DNA of 64,000 nt from CAMDPA01 sp965223035 (GTDB taxonomy: Bacteria > Pseudomonadota > Alphaproteobacteria > Rhizobiales > Hyphomicrobiaceae), in contig OZ244980.1 in assembly GCA_965223035.1 (NCBI GenBank), positions 2,604,001-2,668,000 of the forward strand, written 5' to 3'. Below are positions 51,672-59,269 of this stretch, in pieces (position 1 is the stretch's first letter; the number at the start of each line of letters is the position of its first letter). A program made the translations under genes and the position numbers. The notes beneath the pieces were generated by a model. The model did not search any database. It was not told the origin of the DNA and worked only from the letters and a program-made list of their open reading frames with translations.

Positions 51672-51983
51672 ATGTCCAAGCTCCCCCGCCATCGTATCAA
51701 GGATCGCGCCGAACGCATTTGCTCGATGTGGCTGTCAGGCGTGGACACCGAAACCATCGCGATCGAACTCGACACCGGGCGAGGGGCAATCACCCGAACG
51801 GCCCATCAATTGGGTTTGCCGCCGCGTCGCCCGGCCGGCAATACCGTAGTTTATATCAACTGGTGGCCAATAATTGTTCGTCTGATCCGCGCGGGCCGGA
51901 CCCCGGATCAAATCGCCGACGCCATCGGGCTTGAACGGCGCGCCCGTCAGATCCTGCTCGGTCAGGTGGTAACCTATGGCTAA
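51672..51983 (+). CDS. HTH-containing phage protein
   Basis: 103 residues (MSKLPRHRIKDRAERICSMW LSGVDTETIAIELDTGRGAI TRTAHQLGLPPRRP). Two HTH-like segments, the second at RAGRTPDQIADAIGLERRAR. It resembles the sigma-factor-like or GcrA-type HTH but is not assignable. Its stop overlaps the following start. Confidence 0.6.
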   Translation: MSKLPRHRIKDRAERICSMWLSGVDTETIAIELDTGRGAITRTAHQLGLPPRRPAGNTVVYINWWPIIVRLIRAGRTPDQIADAIGLERRARQILLGQVVTYG

Positions 51984-52425
51984 CACGCACTTCGGCCGCG
52001 CTCTCGAAAAGCGCGTCGCGGAGAAGATGAGCTATTGCGCGGTGTGGGCCGTTGGTCCGACTGCGCCCATTTGGTATCATGGCGCCAACCGCGCTAAGCG
52101 GCCCGTCAAGTTCGGCACGTCGGCCGATCCACAAAAGATCGTTTGGAACGCGCGCCAATGGAATTGGGAGGACGTCGACTTGCGTGCCGTGGTCTGGTGC
52201 ACCAACCGCGCTGACGCGATGACAATTGCGCAAATGCTGCAGGGCTCCGTCGATGACGCCGATCGGATGACGTCGGCTTGGTTCGATCTGGAGGATCGTC
52301 AGATTCACGCGTTGATCGTGAGCGCGGCCGCTGCAGCCGGCATCGAAATCCTCAACGAGGCCACCCGTGTCGCCCGTCTCGAGATCGAGATCGCCAAGGA
52401 GGTCAAGCGGCTAAAGAGTAGGTGA
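51976..52425 (+). CDS. Phage protein, possible inactive GIY-YIG-like fold
   Basis: 149 residues. AVWAVGPTAPIWYHGANRAK RPVKFGTSADPQKIVWNARQ resembles the strand-helix start of the T5orf172/GIY-YIG group (G-x-(K)-F-G-x-(S/T)-x-D-P), but no GIY-YIG catalytic pair is clear. The C-terminus is a charged helix (VARLEIEIAKEVKRLKSR). Confidence 0.5.
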   Translation: MANTHFGRALEKRVAEKMSYCAVWAVGPTAPIWYHGANRAKRPVKFGTSADPQKIVWNARQWNWEDVDLRAVVWCTNRADAMTIAQMLQGSVDDADRMTSAWFDLEDRQIHALIVSAAAAAGIEILNEATRVARLEIEIAKEVKRLKSR

Positions 52426-52452
52426 TAAAAATCAATTAATAATTTACTATGT

Positions 52453-52659
52453 TTGGCGTTGTATGCCATAGTACCCGTCGCTATTGACGACGAGGGCGCG
52501 CGCATGGTGCACGTAGGAGAGCCGCTAAAAGCTATATTAAAGCAGTCATTGACTCAGGCGGAACTCAACGGTTCAATCTCTGCGGCTGTTGCCGCGGATC
52601 TGCGGGCCAAGCTCGAGACCGTTGTATTGTTTCACGTGAAACATACACCATTACCATAA
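52453..52659 (+). other. Possible small ORF
   Basis: 68 codons starting at TTG 52453 (ALYAIVPVAIDDEGARMVHV GEPLKAILKQS). No ribosome site; it may be a decayed gene. The neighbouring 52426-52452 and 52660-52679 are AT-rich. Confidence 0.25.
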
Positions 52660-52679
52660 AATGATATGCCATTGATGAT

Positions 52680-53306
52680 ATGGCCATGAGAGAAAACCCC
52701 ATCGGGGCGGACGAGACTACGTGGCCATCGCTGCATGAGGCACGCCTGGTCGGCGAGGCGATCGGCAGGCTGACCAACACGGTGTACGACCGTGAGGGCC
52801 GCGTTGTCACGTTCTTCGGACGCGCCTCGGACACCCGGGTCGCGCATGTCCTATTGGACCGAACACGGACCACCATGGACACCGAATGCGACCGTTGGCG
52901 GCGGACATCTGGATACGGAACGTTGTCGCGCGCCGAGGCGCCGCGGTCGCTCCGGTCCTCCTTCATGAAGGCGTTGGCCAGCTGTCTGAGACAGCGCCTG
53001 GACACTTTGGCGGACCGGCATGTCCGGCATGTCCGAGCTGTCCGAGCTGTCCGAGATGTTCGAGATGTCCAGGATGTCCGGCATGTCCAGGATGTCCGGC
53101 ATGTCCAGCGGGTCTCGGATGCGGGGCCTGATAGGTTGCCCCCGGACACGTGGGACACGCGGGACACGTCGGTCCGAACCACCATGCAGCGCGCGGGTCT
53201 CGCCCTACGGCGACGTCCCAATGCGTGCGCGCGTAGTCGGGCTGCGTACGCCGCCGGCATTCGGGCCGGCCAACGGCAGAAGCCGGTACAGGAGGGAGCA
53301 TCATGA
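52680..53306 (+). CDS. Arg/Val-rich protein with minisatellite-encoded tripeptide repeats
   Basis: 208 residues. The first 100 (LHEARLVGEAIGRLTNTVYD REGRVVTFFGRASD) look structured. Residues about 112-145 are built from tripeptides (HVR, AVR, DVR, DVQ) encoded by the 9-bp repeat at 53015-53113, followed by DTWDTRDTS from a second 9-bp repeat. The remainder is basic and Ala-rich. No family; the repeat part has also open frames in other phases, so only the 5' half is secure. Confidence 0.45.
   Translation: MAMRENPIGADETTWPSLHEARLVGEAIGRLTNTVYDREGRVVTFFGRASDTRVAHVLLDRTRTTMDTECDRWRRTSGYGTLSRAEAPRSLRSSFMKALASCLRQRLDTLADRHVRHVRAVRAVRDVRDVQDVRHVQDVRHVQRVSDAGPDRLPPDTWDTRDTSVRTTMQRAGLALRRRPNACARSRAAYAAGIRAGQRQKPVQEGAS
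53015..53113 (+). repeat. 9-bp minisatellite, 11 units
   Basis: Units of the form CCGGCATGT, CCGAGCTGT, CCGAGATGT and CCAGGATGT run without interruption. All six frames remain open through it because the unit length is a multiple of three. Confidence 0.85.
53144..53170 (+). repeat. Second 9-bp repeat, three units
   Basis: GGACACGTG-GGACACGCG-GGACACGTC. It shares the ACA/TGTCC core of the larger array, in the opposite sense. Confidence 0.75.
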
Positions 53307-53543
53307 AAAGCTGTGTTGATTCTTTTTCGATAGTCGAGACTGGCCGGCGTACACCTGCCGCGCTATCGTAACCGTCAGCACGACAAGCATTGTCGAGGCC
53401 GACCACTGGAGGCCGTCAAAAAAGCGTTTGCTGCCGGTGACTGGGAACAACACGACAGTCTGGACGATGGCGATGTGGATTCCGTCGACTGCGATTCGTC
53501 AACGGTGACATTGGAATGCCTCGAAGCCAAATCGGACAATTGA
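53303..53543 (+). pseudogene. Frameshifted small phage gene
   Basis: ATG 53303 (GGGAGC upstream) starts MKSCVDSFSIVETG. After frame changes the logical continuation is YTCRAIVTVSTTSIVEAD then EAVKKAFAAGDWEQHDSLDD GDVDSVD ... LECLEAKSDN to TGA 53541-53543. A small beta-beta-alpha protein in three frames is the best reading. Nothing else is seen between 53307 and 53646. Confidence 0.3.
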
Positions 53544-53646
53544 CGTTGTTGTTAGAACGTCCCGACAAGGTGAGAGAGCGACCGTCGGTGGGCGCAAAAA
53601 TCGAAATAATTTGCACCTGCACGCGATGAAAAAGAAAGACCGGTAG

Positions 53647-53835
53647 ATGCGCTGGCCCGTCATTATCTATTACCACACCGATGCTGGGCTGATTGATATC
53701 GAATTTCAGATTGACGAACTGGATGCGCTGCAAGGGGTCATCGAGCGCGGCCCCTCTTGGTATGCGCTCGATCGGATCGAGATCCGACTGACAGATCCTA
53801 CCTGCAAAACAATCGAAGCGTCGCTGGCAGAGTGA
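53647..53835 (+). CDS. Small phage protein of unknown function
   Basis: 62 residues (MRWPVIIYYHTDAGLIDIEF QIDELDALQGVIERGPSWYA LDRIEIRLTD), a compact beta-rich sequence with a plausible fold and no recognised family. The frame is clean with a single start. Confidence 0.6.
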   Translation: MRWPVIIYYHTDAGLIDIEFQIDELDALQGVIERGPSWYALDRIEIRLTDPTCKTIEASLAE

Positions 53836-53962
53836 CCGGCCAAGCGCGCTGTGCAATTCGACGATGCTCAATGCCTGCTACATCTGTAGGCTGATTGCAG
53901 GTCGTGTTGAGCCATGTAGGGGGCGTTTTCATGGCATAATGATGTCGTGCAAAGTAGTCTAA

Positions 53963-54067
53963 AAGTTGTGTAAGTTGTGTGGCTTTGGACAACTTAACGC
54001 ACTGAGATAGCATTTTTTTCACGGCGAATCGTCTGCTTGAATCGTCTAAGTCGTGTAGCAGTCGTGT
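53963..54067 (+). promoter_or_regulatory. Cluster of 9-bp half-sites before the RHH-HTH gene
   Basis: AAGTTGTGT at 53963 and 53972, ACAACTT in inverse at 53989-53995, AAGTCGTGT at 54048 and CAGTCGTGT at 54059. Close tandem spacing of 9-11 bp is typical for ribbon-helix-helix repressors. The next gene, 70 bp downstream, encodes one, so autoregulation is likely. Confidence 0.45.
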
Positions 54068-54138
54068 TCATCAAATCACCGATTGACCTTTCACCGATTT
54101 GTTGCCATGGACCGGTGCAAATCAGCACACACAGCATC

Positions 54139-54648
54139 ATGGCCAAATCTACCCGACCCCGCTTGAACCGACATGTCCACCTCGTTTTGGACGATGATCT
54201 GATCGCGTACGTCGATCGCGCCGCCGCGGCTCAAAACATCAAGCGATCCGAGGTCATCCGACGGTGCATCGCGGCGGCCTGCGAACGCGAGACGAGGGGC
54301 GCTGCCACCGACCCCTACATCAGGTTGGAACAGTTCAAGCAGGACTTGCTCACGGAAAGGGTGGCGCGGTCGGCCACGGAAACGCGGTGCGAGGCGCTCA
54401 GTCGCCGTTTGATGTCGATCGCTCGCCGGCGCCGACCGATCGATGTCGAGGCCGTCGAAGAACGGCTCAAAGTCAGTTCCCAAGCCGCGTTTTCGCCCCA
54501 ACAGGCCGCCGACATTCTCGGCACCAGCCGCTATGCGGTCCATGCCATGCTGCGCAACGGAAAGCTCAAATCAACGGGTGTACGCAAACAGCGGCGCGTG
54601 ACCCGCGACCACATTCGCGCCTTTCTGCGCAACGAAATTGCGGACTGA
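54139..54648 (+). CDS. Ribbon-helix-helix plus HTH_17 DNA-binding protein
   Basis: 169 residues from ATG 54139. Residues 10-52 (RHVHLVLDDDLIAYVDRAAA AQNIKRSEVIRRCIAAACER) are an RHH domain of the CopG type. A coiled-coil-like middle (LEQFKQDLLTERVARSATET RCEALSRRLM) joins a C-terminal HTH_17 domain (FSPQQAADILGTSRYAVHAM LRNGKLKSTGVRKQRRVTRD HIRAFL). Two different DNA-binding modules in one chain are unusual. A strong terminator follows. Confidence 0.75.
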   Translation: MAKSTRPRLNRHVHLVLDDDLIAYVDRAAAAQNIKRSEVIRRCIAAACERETRGAATDPYIRLEQFKQDLLTERVARSATETRCEALSRRLMSIARRRRPIDVEAVEERLKVSSQAAFSPQQAADILGTSRYAVHAMLRNGKLKSTGVRKQRRVTRDHIRAFLRNEIAD

Positions 54649-54744
54649 TTTGTGGATCACGATAATTTGAATTATTCAGTGTAAAAACTATTTGCATAAT
54701 TCAAACATGTAGTGCATGATCGGGCTATCATAAGGTCACATTTG

Positions 54745-54775
54745 CCCCGCGCGCGAGTACAGCCGCGGGGTTTTT
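54745..54775 (+). terminator. Rho-independent terminator
   Basis: Stem CCCCGCG/CGCGGGG with a 12-base loop, followed by TTTTT (54771-54775), about 100 bp after the RHH-HTH stop. Confidence 0.8.
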
Positions 54776-54794
54776 GCATTTCCAGCGGGGGGCC

Positions 54795-55118
54795 ATGTCA
54801 TTTGCGAGCGCAAGGCGCTATGTGCGATGCCGGCAAAAACTCTCTTTACTGATTGATCAATGGGCCGAGCCGATTGCCAGCCGGCTCGGGCTATGCGGCC
54901 ATGGTCCTCGTCGCAATGCAAGTATTCTTTTGGCGGACATCGTGTTCGTGGATTGCCCCTGTTGCATGGCATGGCGCACGTTTCTGTTCGGAGTGGGCAC
55001 GGCCCTTGTCCTGTCTTCGGTGTTGGGGCCCTGGAGCGCTGTGGCCGTATGCGCCGCGGTCGTCGTCGTGCGGATGGGTTGGGTGGCGTTTTATCGTTGG
55101 ACCGAGGTGCATGTGTAA
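54795..55118 (+). CDS. Small membrane protein, holin-like position
   Basis: 107 residues from ATG 54795. A basic N-terminal half (FASARRYVRCRQKLSLLIDQ), a Cys pair (DCPCC) and two hydrophobic segments (TFLFGVGTALVLSSVLGPW and AVAVCAAVVVVRMGWVAFY). Membrane protein of unknown function; size and topology would suit a holin but no lysin is nearby. Confidence 0.5.
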   Translation: MSFASARRYVRCRQKLSLLIDQWAEPIASRLGLCGHGPRRNASILLADIVFVDCPCCMAWRTFLFGVGTALVLSSVLGPWSAVAVCAAVVVVRMGWVAFYRWTEVHV

Positions 55119-55150
55119 GGGCTTCGATGTCCCACCAAGTTCGGCCGTTG

Positions 55151-55630
55151 GGTGCCCCGTCCTTCAGGACGGGGGTGAAAACGGCCTTGTGTGGTAGCGC
55201 AACGCGCAAATAATACGAGCCATGATCATCAGACGCACACATAAATTCAAACTGTATCCGACCGAAACGGAAGCCGAGCGCTTTTCGGCCTTTGCCGGTA
55301 GTGCGCGTTTCGTCTACAATCTGGCCCTTGAACAGCGCCGGGATTGGTGGCGGCAGAAGAAAGTCGATCCCGCACACACGTCTCAGACGTGCGCAGACTG
55401 TGGCAGCGTTTCCACAGCAAATCGCGAGAGCCAAGCCCGCTTTGAATGCAAAGACTGCGGACATTCTGACAATGCGGACGTGAATGCGTCCCGTAACATA
55501 CTCCGGTTGAGCCGATCGGAGCCTAATGCCCGTGGAGCCGAGCCGTTGGGCTTGGCCGTGAAGCGGGAAACTCCAAAAGCGGCGAGAGCCGCGCAGGAAA
55601 TCCCCGTCCTTTAGGGTGGGGAAGAGGTTA
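55151..55630 (+). mobile_element. TnpB-only element D (480 bp deletion derivative)
   Basis: Left edge GGTGCCCCGTCCTTCAGGAC GGGG, right edge CCCCGTCCTTTAGGGTGGGG AAGAGG, both hairpins. Only a shortened tnpB lies between. It is a different lineage from copies A-C. Confidence 0.8.
55222..55614 (+). pseudogene. tnpB: TnpB of element D with a large in-frame internal deletion
   Basis: 130 residues: N-terminal HKFKLYPTETEAERFSAFAG SARFVYNLALEQRRDWWRQK K is fused in frame to HTSQTCADCGSVSTANRESQ, RFECKDCGHSDNADVNASRN ILR. The C-terminal zinc ribbon and the RuvC III Asp (ADVNASRNI) are kept; the wedge and RuvC I/II are lost. The same architecture is seen in the unrelated tnpB of copy A. Confidence 0.88.
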
Positions 55631-55657
55631 ACGCCTCTGCTCAAAGGGGATCACCCG

Positions 55658-55891
55658 ATGACCGATGACGAAAAAATTGTCGCGCGGCTTCCAGCGGGTA
55701 TCCCCGACCGCGACGTCCTTCACGTCGTGCCACAAAACGATCTGCGAACGCACGACTGCGCCGGCCACTGCTGGTGCGCACCACGAATCGCCGTCGATGC
55801 CGGCGGGTATATCGTGATTCACAATTCGCTTGATGGTCGCGAGGCCCATGAAAACCTCGCCGACATCGGGCCGACAGAATATCCGCACTAA
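55658..55891 (+). CDS. Small conserved phage/bacterial protein of unknown function
   Basis: 77 residues from ATG 55658. HVVPQNDLRTHDCAGHCWCA PRIAVDAGGYIVIHNSLDGR E: this NDLR-x-H ... CWC-P ... (I/V)H-x-SLDGRE pattern is a recurrent small-protein type in prophages and proteobacterial genomes, with possible metal ligands (His, Cys). It follows element D by 28 bp. Confidence 0.65.
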   Translation: MTDDEKIVARLPAGIPDRDVLHVVPQNDLRTHDCAGHCWCAPRIAVDAGGYIVIHNSLDGREAHENLADIGPTEYPH

Positions 55892-56111
55892 CCTGAATCG
55901 GGATCGCGCTGAGCCTTTTTATGCCGCCTCCACATAACAAGGCATCGCGGCGCTGGACAGCGCCCTTAGCTCGCCCCATTGGCTGATGGCCGCACCTGCC
56001 GCGCCTGTCCCTCGCTCCCCGCGGGGACGGGCGTGGTGTCCCTCCAGTGCCGTCGCGCGATCCCGTCTCCTTTAGCCCAGATCACAACACGTGATCTTTC
56101 GAGGACGCATC

Positions 56112-56213
56112 ATGATTGTCCTGCCCGAGACGATGGCTCTCATCGTCAAGTGGTCCGCCGTGCTCACCGTCATGACGGTGATCGCGGTGGTGCTGGCGTC
56201 GGATCTCGACTGA
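56112..56213 (+). CDS. 33-residue single-span membrane peptide
   Basis: ATG 56112, with GAGGA upstream; reads MIVLPETMALIVKWSAVLTV MTVIAVVLASDLD. One hydrophobic helix, in the early packaging region. Small proteins of this kind occur in many phages. The remainder of 55892-56261 holds nothing further. Confidence 0.5.
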   Translation: MIVLPETMALIVKWSAVLTVMTVIAVVLASDLD

Positions 56214-56261
56214 CGCAACTGACAACAGTTTTTGTCCACCTCCAGCCATCGGAGTCCTGCC

Positions 56262-56465
56262 ATGCCCGACCCACTGCGCCCGCACGCCAATCCGCCGTAC
56301 CGAGCTCCGGACTTGGTCCGCATTTTCGAGGAGGCAGCAGACGTACTGCGCGACTGGGACCGATCGGGCTTGGACGCCGGTGATGGCGCCGTTCGTTATC
56401 ATTTGGACGTGGATGGCAACTTGGTGGTCGACATTCGTCCGCTCACGACAACGGAGTCGTGGTGA
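56262..56465 (+). CDS. Small phage protein of unknown function
   Basis: 67 residues (PPYRAPDLVRIFEEAADVLR DWDRSGLDAGDGAVRYHLDV). Helix plus beta hairpin; no family. The next frame overlaps its stop. Confidence 0.5.
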   Translation: MPDPLRPHANPPYRAPDLVRIFEEAADVLRDWDRSGLDAGDGAVRYHLDVDGNLVVDIRPLTTTESW

Positions 56466-56470
56466 GCCCC

Positions 56471-56743
56471 ATGGTTGACCAACTGACACCTGCGCATGTC
56501 CGGCGCCTATTGATGACGGCGGTGCACGAGGACTTCAATCGTTTTTACAACGGCATCGTGGTCGAGGAGGCCGACGACGGCGGGTTTTTAATCCGCTTCC
56601 ACAGAGATCTGGCATTGATTGGCCTGCATGAGATCCTGGACACGCTCCACGCCGAGACCGACGACGATGAACGCATCAATCGGCCGTCCCCAACGAACGC
56701 TTCGATCATCCAACCGCCCATGATCTTCAATGCCAGTCCCTAA
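56471..56743 (+). CDS. Small acidic phage protein of unknown function
   Basis: 90 residues from ATG 56471 (earlier GTG starts at 56459/56462 are possible). VDQLTPAHVRRLLMTAVHED FNRFYNGIVVEEADDGGFLI RFHRDLALIGLHEILDTLH: compact alpha/beta. Precedes the terminase by 27 bp. Confidence 0.55.
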   Translation: MVDQLTPAHVRRLLMTAVHEDFNRFYNGIVVEEADDGGFLIRFHRDLALIGLHEILDTLHAETDDDERINRPSPTNASIIQPPMIFNASP

Positions 56744-56769
56744 CAACTCGCACGACCGCGACAAGACCC

Positions 56770-57393
56770 ATGACCAAACTCACCAACAAACAAGAGGCCT
56801 TCGCCCAGCACTATGCCCTTCACGGCAATGCCTGTGAGGCCTACAGACAGGCCTACGATGCCAGCCGCATGAAGGCGACCTCCATCGAGTGCAATTCTTG
56901 CAAGCTCTTGAAGAGTGCTAAGGTGGCGCAAAGGGTGGCCGAATTGCAGGCCGTCAAGGCCAGGCGCATGGCAGAGCGCTTCGATATTACCGTCGACCGA
57001 ATAGCCCAAGAGCTGGCCGCCATCGCATTCGCGGACCCGACCGATTATTTCACGTGGGGCGTTCGCACGGTCACCAAATACCGCGGTAAGAACCAAAGCT
57101 ACGAGGTCGAGGAGCCCTATGTGGCATTAAAGCCGATGGAAGAGTTGAGCAAAGTCCAGCGCAAGGCCATCGTCGGCGCCGAGATGAGCTATTCCCAGTC
57201 GGGCCACGCCATCGCCCATATCAAGCTGGCCGACAAACGCGGTGCCCTCAACGATTTGGGCAAACACTTGGGTATGTTCAACGCGGACAAGTCACAGCGT
57301 CCGGAGGTCAATGTGACGGTGACGCACGATGCGGTCTTTGAGGAGCTTAGCCGCCAACTGGGCGGCGATACACGATCTGCCCTCACTCACTGA
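56770..57393 (+). CDS. terS: Phage terminase small subunit
   Basis: 207 residues. KLTNKQEAFAQHYALHGNAC EAYRQAYDASRMKATSIECN is the Terminase_2 HTH; then VAQRVAELQAVKARRMAERF DITVDRIAQELAAIAFADPT DY, typical of the family. The C-terminus (FEELSRQLGGDTRSALTH) is acidic and would contact the large subunit. It overlaps the large-subunit start by 65 bp. Confidence 0.93.
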   Translation: MTKLTNKQEAFAQHYALHGNACEAYRQAYDASRMKATSIECNSCKLLKSAKVAQRVAELQAVKARRMAERFDITVDRIAQELAAIAFADPTDYFTWGVRTVTKYRGKNQSYEVEEPYVALKPMEELSKVQRKAIVGAEMSYSQSGHAIAHIKLADKRGALNDLGKHLGMFNADKSQRPEVNVTVTHDAVFEELSRQLGGDTRSALTH

Positions 57394-58774
57394 TGCGGAC
57401 TCGGTGGCCTCCTGGCTGAAGACCAAGGTCGACAAAGACACCCGCGATCGCTTCTTGCACACGATTCTGTCGAGCCCGCCCAACGGGCTGACTAAGGATC
57501 AATGGGCGGTCAAGTTCAGCCGGCTGTGGGATTTTTGGGCGCGGCCTGACCAGTGGCCGCCTGCTGGCAATTGGCGGACGTGGTTGATCTTGAGCGGTCG
57601 TGGCGCCGGCAAGACCAGATGCGGCGCCGAATGGGTCCATCAAATGGCGCTGGCCCACCCCGGGTGCCGCATTGCCTTGGTGGCGGAAACCGCCGCGGAT
57701 GCCCGCGATGTGATGGTGCAAGGGACGTCTGGCCTCATGGCCTGTATGAAGTCCGAATGGCCCTGCGTCTACAACCCATCGCTGCGGCGCGTCGCTTGGA
57801 AAAACGGAACCATCGCGACCACCTATTCGGGCGACGAACCGGACCAACTGCGTGGTCCAAACTCGGCGTTTGCCTGGGTCGATGAGCTGGCCAAATTCCG
57901 CTACGCACAGGAGACGTGGGACACCCTGCAGATGGGCTTGCGCATCGGCGCGCTGCCGCAGGCGATGGTGACGACCACGCCGCGGCCTTTGCCCCTGCTC
58001 AAATCCATCATGGCGCGCGCCTCCACCCATGTGACTCGGGTGTCGACGTATGCCAACCGCGCCAATCTGCCGGACAGCTTTTTTCAGAGTCTGGAGGAGC
58101 AATACGCTGGCACCCGGATCGCGGCACAAGAGCTTTACGGCGAGATCGTCGAAGATGTGGTCGGCGCGCTGTGGACCTGGGAGACGATCCACACTCATCG
58201 TGTCGCCGACACGCCTGACTTGGAAAAAATCGCCGTCGGCGTCGACCCGCCCGGCTCGAAGGAAGGTGCCGAGGCTGGCATCGTCGTCGTTGGCGTAGCC
58301 GACCGTCACGCTTATGTGCTGGCCGATCGCTCGCTCAAAGCAACGCCGGCGCAATGGGCGCGCGCCGCCATCGAGGCCTACGATCAGTACGACGCCGACG
58401 TCATCGTCGTGGAGCGCAATTTCGGCGGCGACATGACCACCAACACGCTGTGCGCGGCGGCCCAGGACATGTGGCAACGCGGTGAGCGCGCGTCCGCCGA
58501 CATTTATGTGCGTGATGTCACGGCGACCACCAACAAAGTCGCGCGCGCGTTGCCGCTCTCGTCCGTCTACGAGCAAGGCCGCTGCCATCATCTCGGTGAG
58601 TTTGCCCAGTTGGAAGAGGAAATGCGCAATTTCACGACGAGCTGGAACCGCGCCCGCGATCCCTCGCCCAACCGCCTCGACGCGCTGGTCTACGCGGCGC
58701 GGCACGTCTTGGATGCGACGCCGTCGTCGCGACCGATGGTATTCGGCACGGTCGGCGGCATATCGCTCAACTGA
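57329..58774 (+). CDS. terL: Phage terminase large subunit
   Basis: 481 residues. ATPase domain: Walker A LSGRGAGKT (89-97), Walker B SAFAWVDELAKF (acid pair 184-186), and coupling motif VTTTPRPLPLL. Nuclease domain: VGVDPPGS, VIVVERNFGGD, HLGEFAQLEEEMRNFTTSWN and PNRLDALVYAARHVL carry the acidic residues. It belongs to the HK97/gene-transfer-agent-like terminase group. Intact. Confidence 0.95.
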   Translation: MRSLRSLAANWAAIHDLPSLTDADSVASWLKTKVDKDTRDRFLHTILSSPPNGLTKDQWAVKFSRLWDFWARPDQWPPAGNWRTWLILSGRGAGKTRCGAEWVHQMALAHPGCRIALVAETAADARDVMVQGTSGLMACMKSEWPCVYNPSLRRVAWKNGTIATTYSGDEPDQLRGPNSAFAWVDELAKFRYAQETWDTLQMGLRIGALPQAMVTTTPRPLPLLKSIMARASTHVTRVSTYANRANLPDSFFQSLEEQYAGTRIAAQELYGEIVEDVVGALWTWETIHTHRVADTPDLEKIAVGVDPPGSKEGAEAGIVVVGVADRHAYVLADRSLKATPAQWARAAIEAYDQYDADVIVVERNFGGDMTTNTLCAAAQDMWQRGERASADIYVRDVTATTNKVARALPLSSVYEQGRCHHLGEFAQLEEEMRNFTTSWNRARDPSPNRLDALVYAARHVLDATPSSRPMVFGTVGGISLN

Positions 58775-58876
58775 TCGTTCCCGCAAAATTGAACAGTAGA
58801 TTCAATAAAAACTAATCTAGTCAGTCAGATGGCGAGCCAGTAAGCCCGACCCTGACGACCACTGGAGGGTTGATTC

Positions 58877-59209
58877 ATGCGACGCCATCTCAGTCTGCGT
58901 GTTGCCTGTATCATCGCCGCCAGCGTCGCGGCGGCGCCATCGGGTCATGCTCATCGCGCGCAACCAACGGCGGCCATGCCGCAAGGCTGGGAGTATCCGC
59001 ACGACTGCTGCCACGATCAGGACTGCGCCCGTGTTCTTGAATTCAGCACCTCGCGCAGGGGCACCATGGTGGTCACGACCAAGCATGGGTCGGCCGAAGT
59101 GGAGCCTGACACCAGCTTCCGGCCATCCAAGGACGAGCATTTTCACGGCTGCATCGTGAAATACGGCTCGCCGCGGCTCAGATGCCTGTTCTCGCCGCCC
59201 GGGGGCTGA
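58877..59209 (+). CDS. Secreted Cys-rich small protein
   Basis: 110 residues: signal peptide (SLRVACIIAASVAAAPSGHA), then PQGWEYPHDCCHDQDCARVL, a variable part, and HFHGCIVKYGSPRLRCLFSP P. Five or six Cys indicate disulfides in the periplasm. A recurrent small protein of alphaproteobacterial prophages. Possible lysis or superinfection-exclusion function, not shown. Confidence 0.7.
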   Translation: MRRHLSLRVACIIAASVAAAPSGHAHRAQPTAAMPQGWEYPHDCCHDQDCARVLEFSTSRRGTMVVTTKHGSAEVEPDTSFRPSKDEHFHGCIVKYGSPRLRCLFSPPGG

Positions 59210-59269
59210 GCCCCGTTGCCAACACATGCGTTCGCGCGTCGTCTGCGTGCGCGCTGACCGAGCTGTCCC

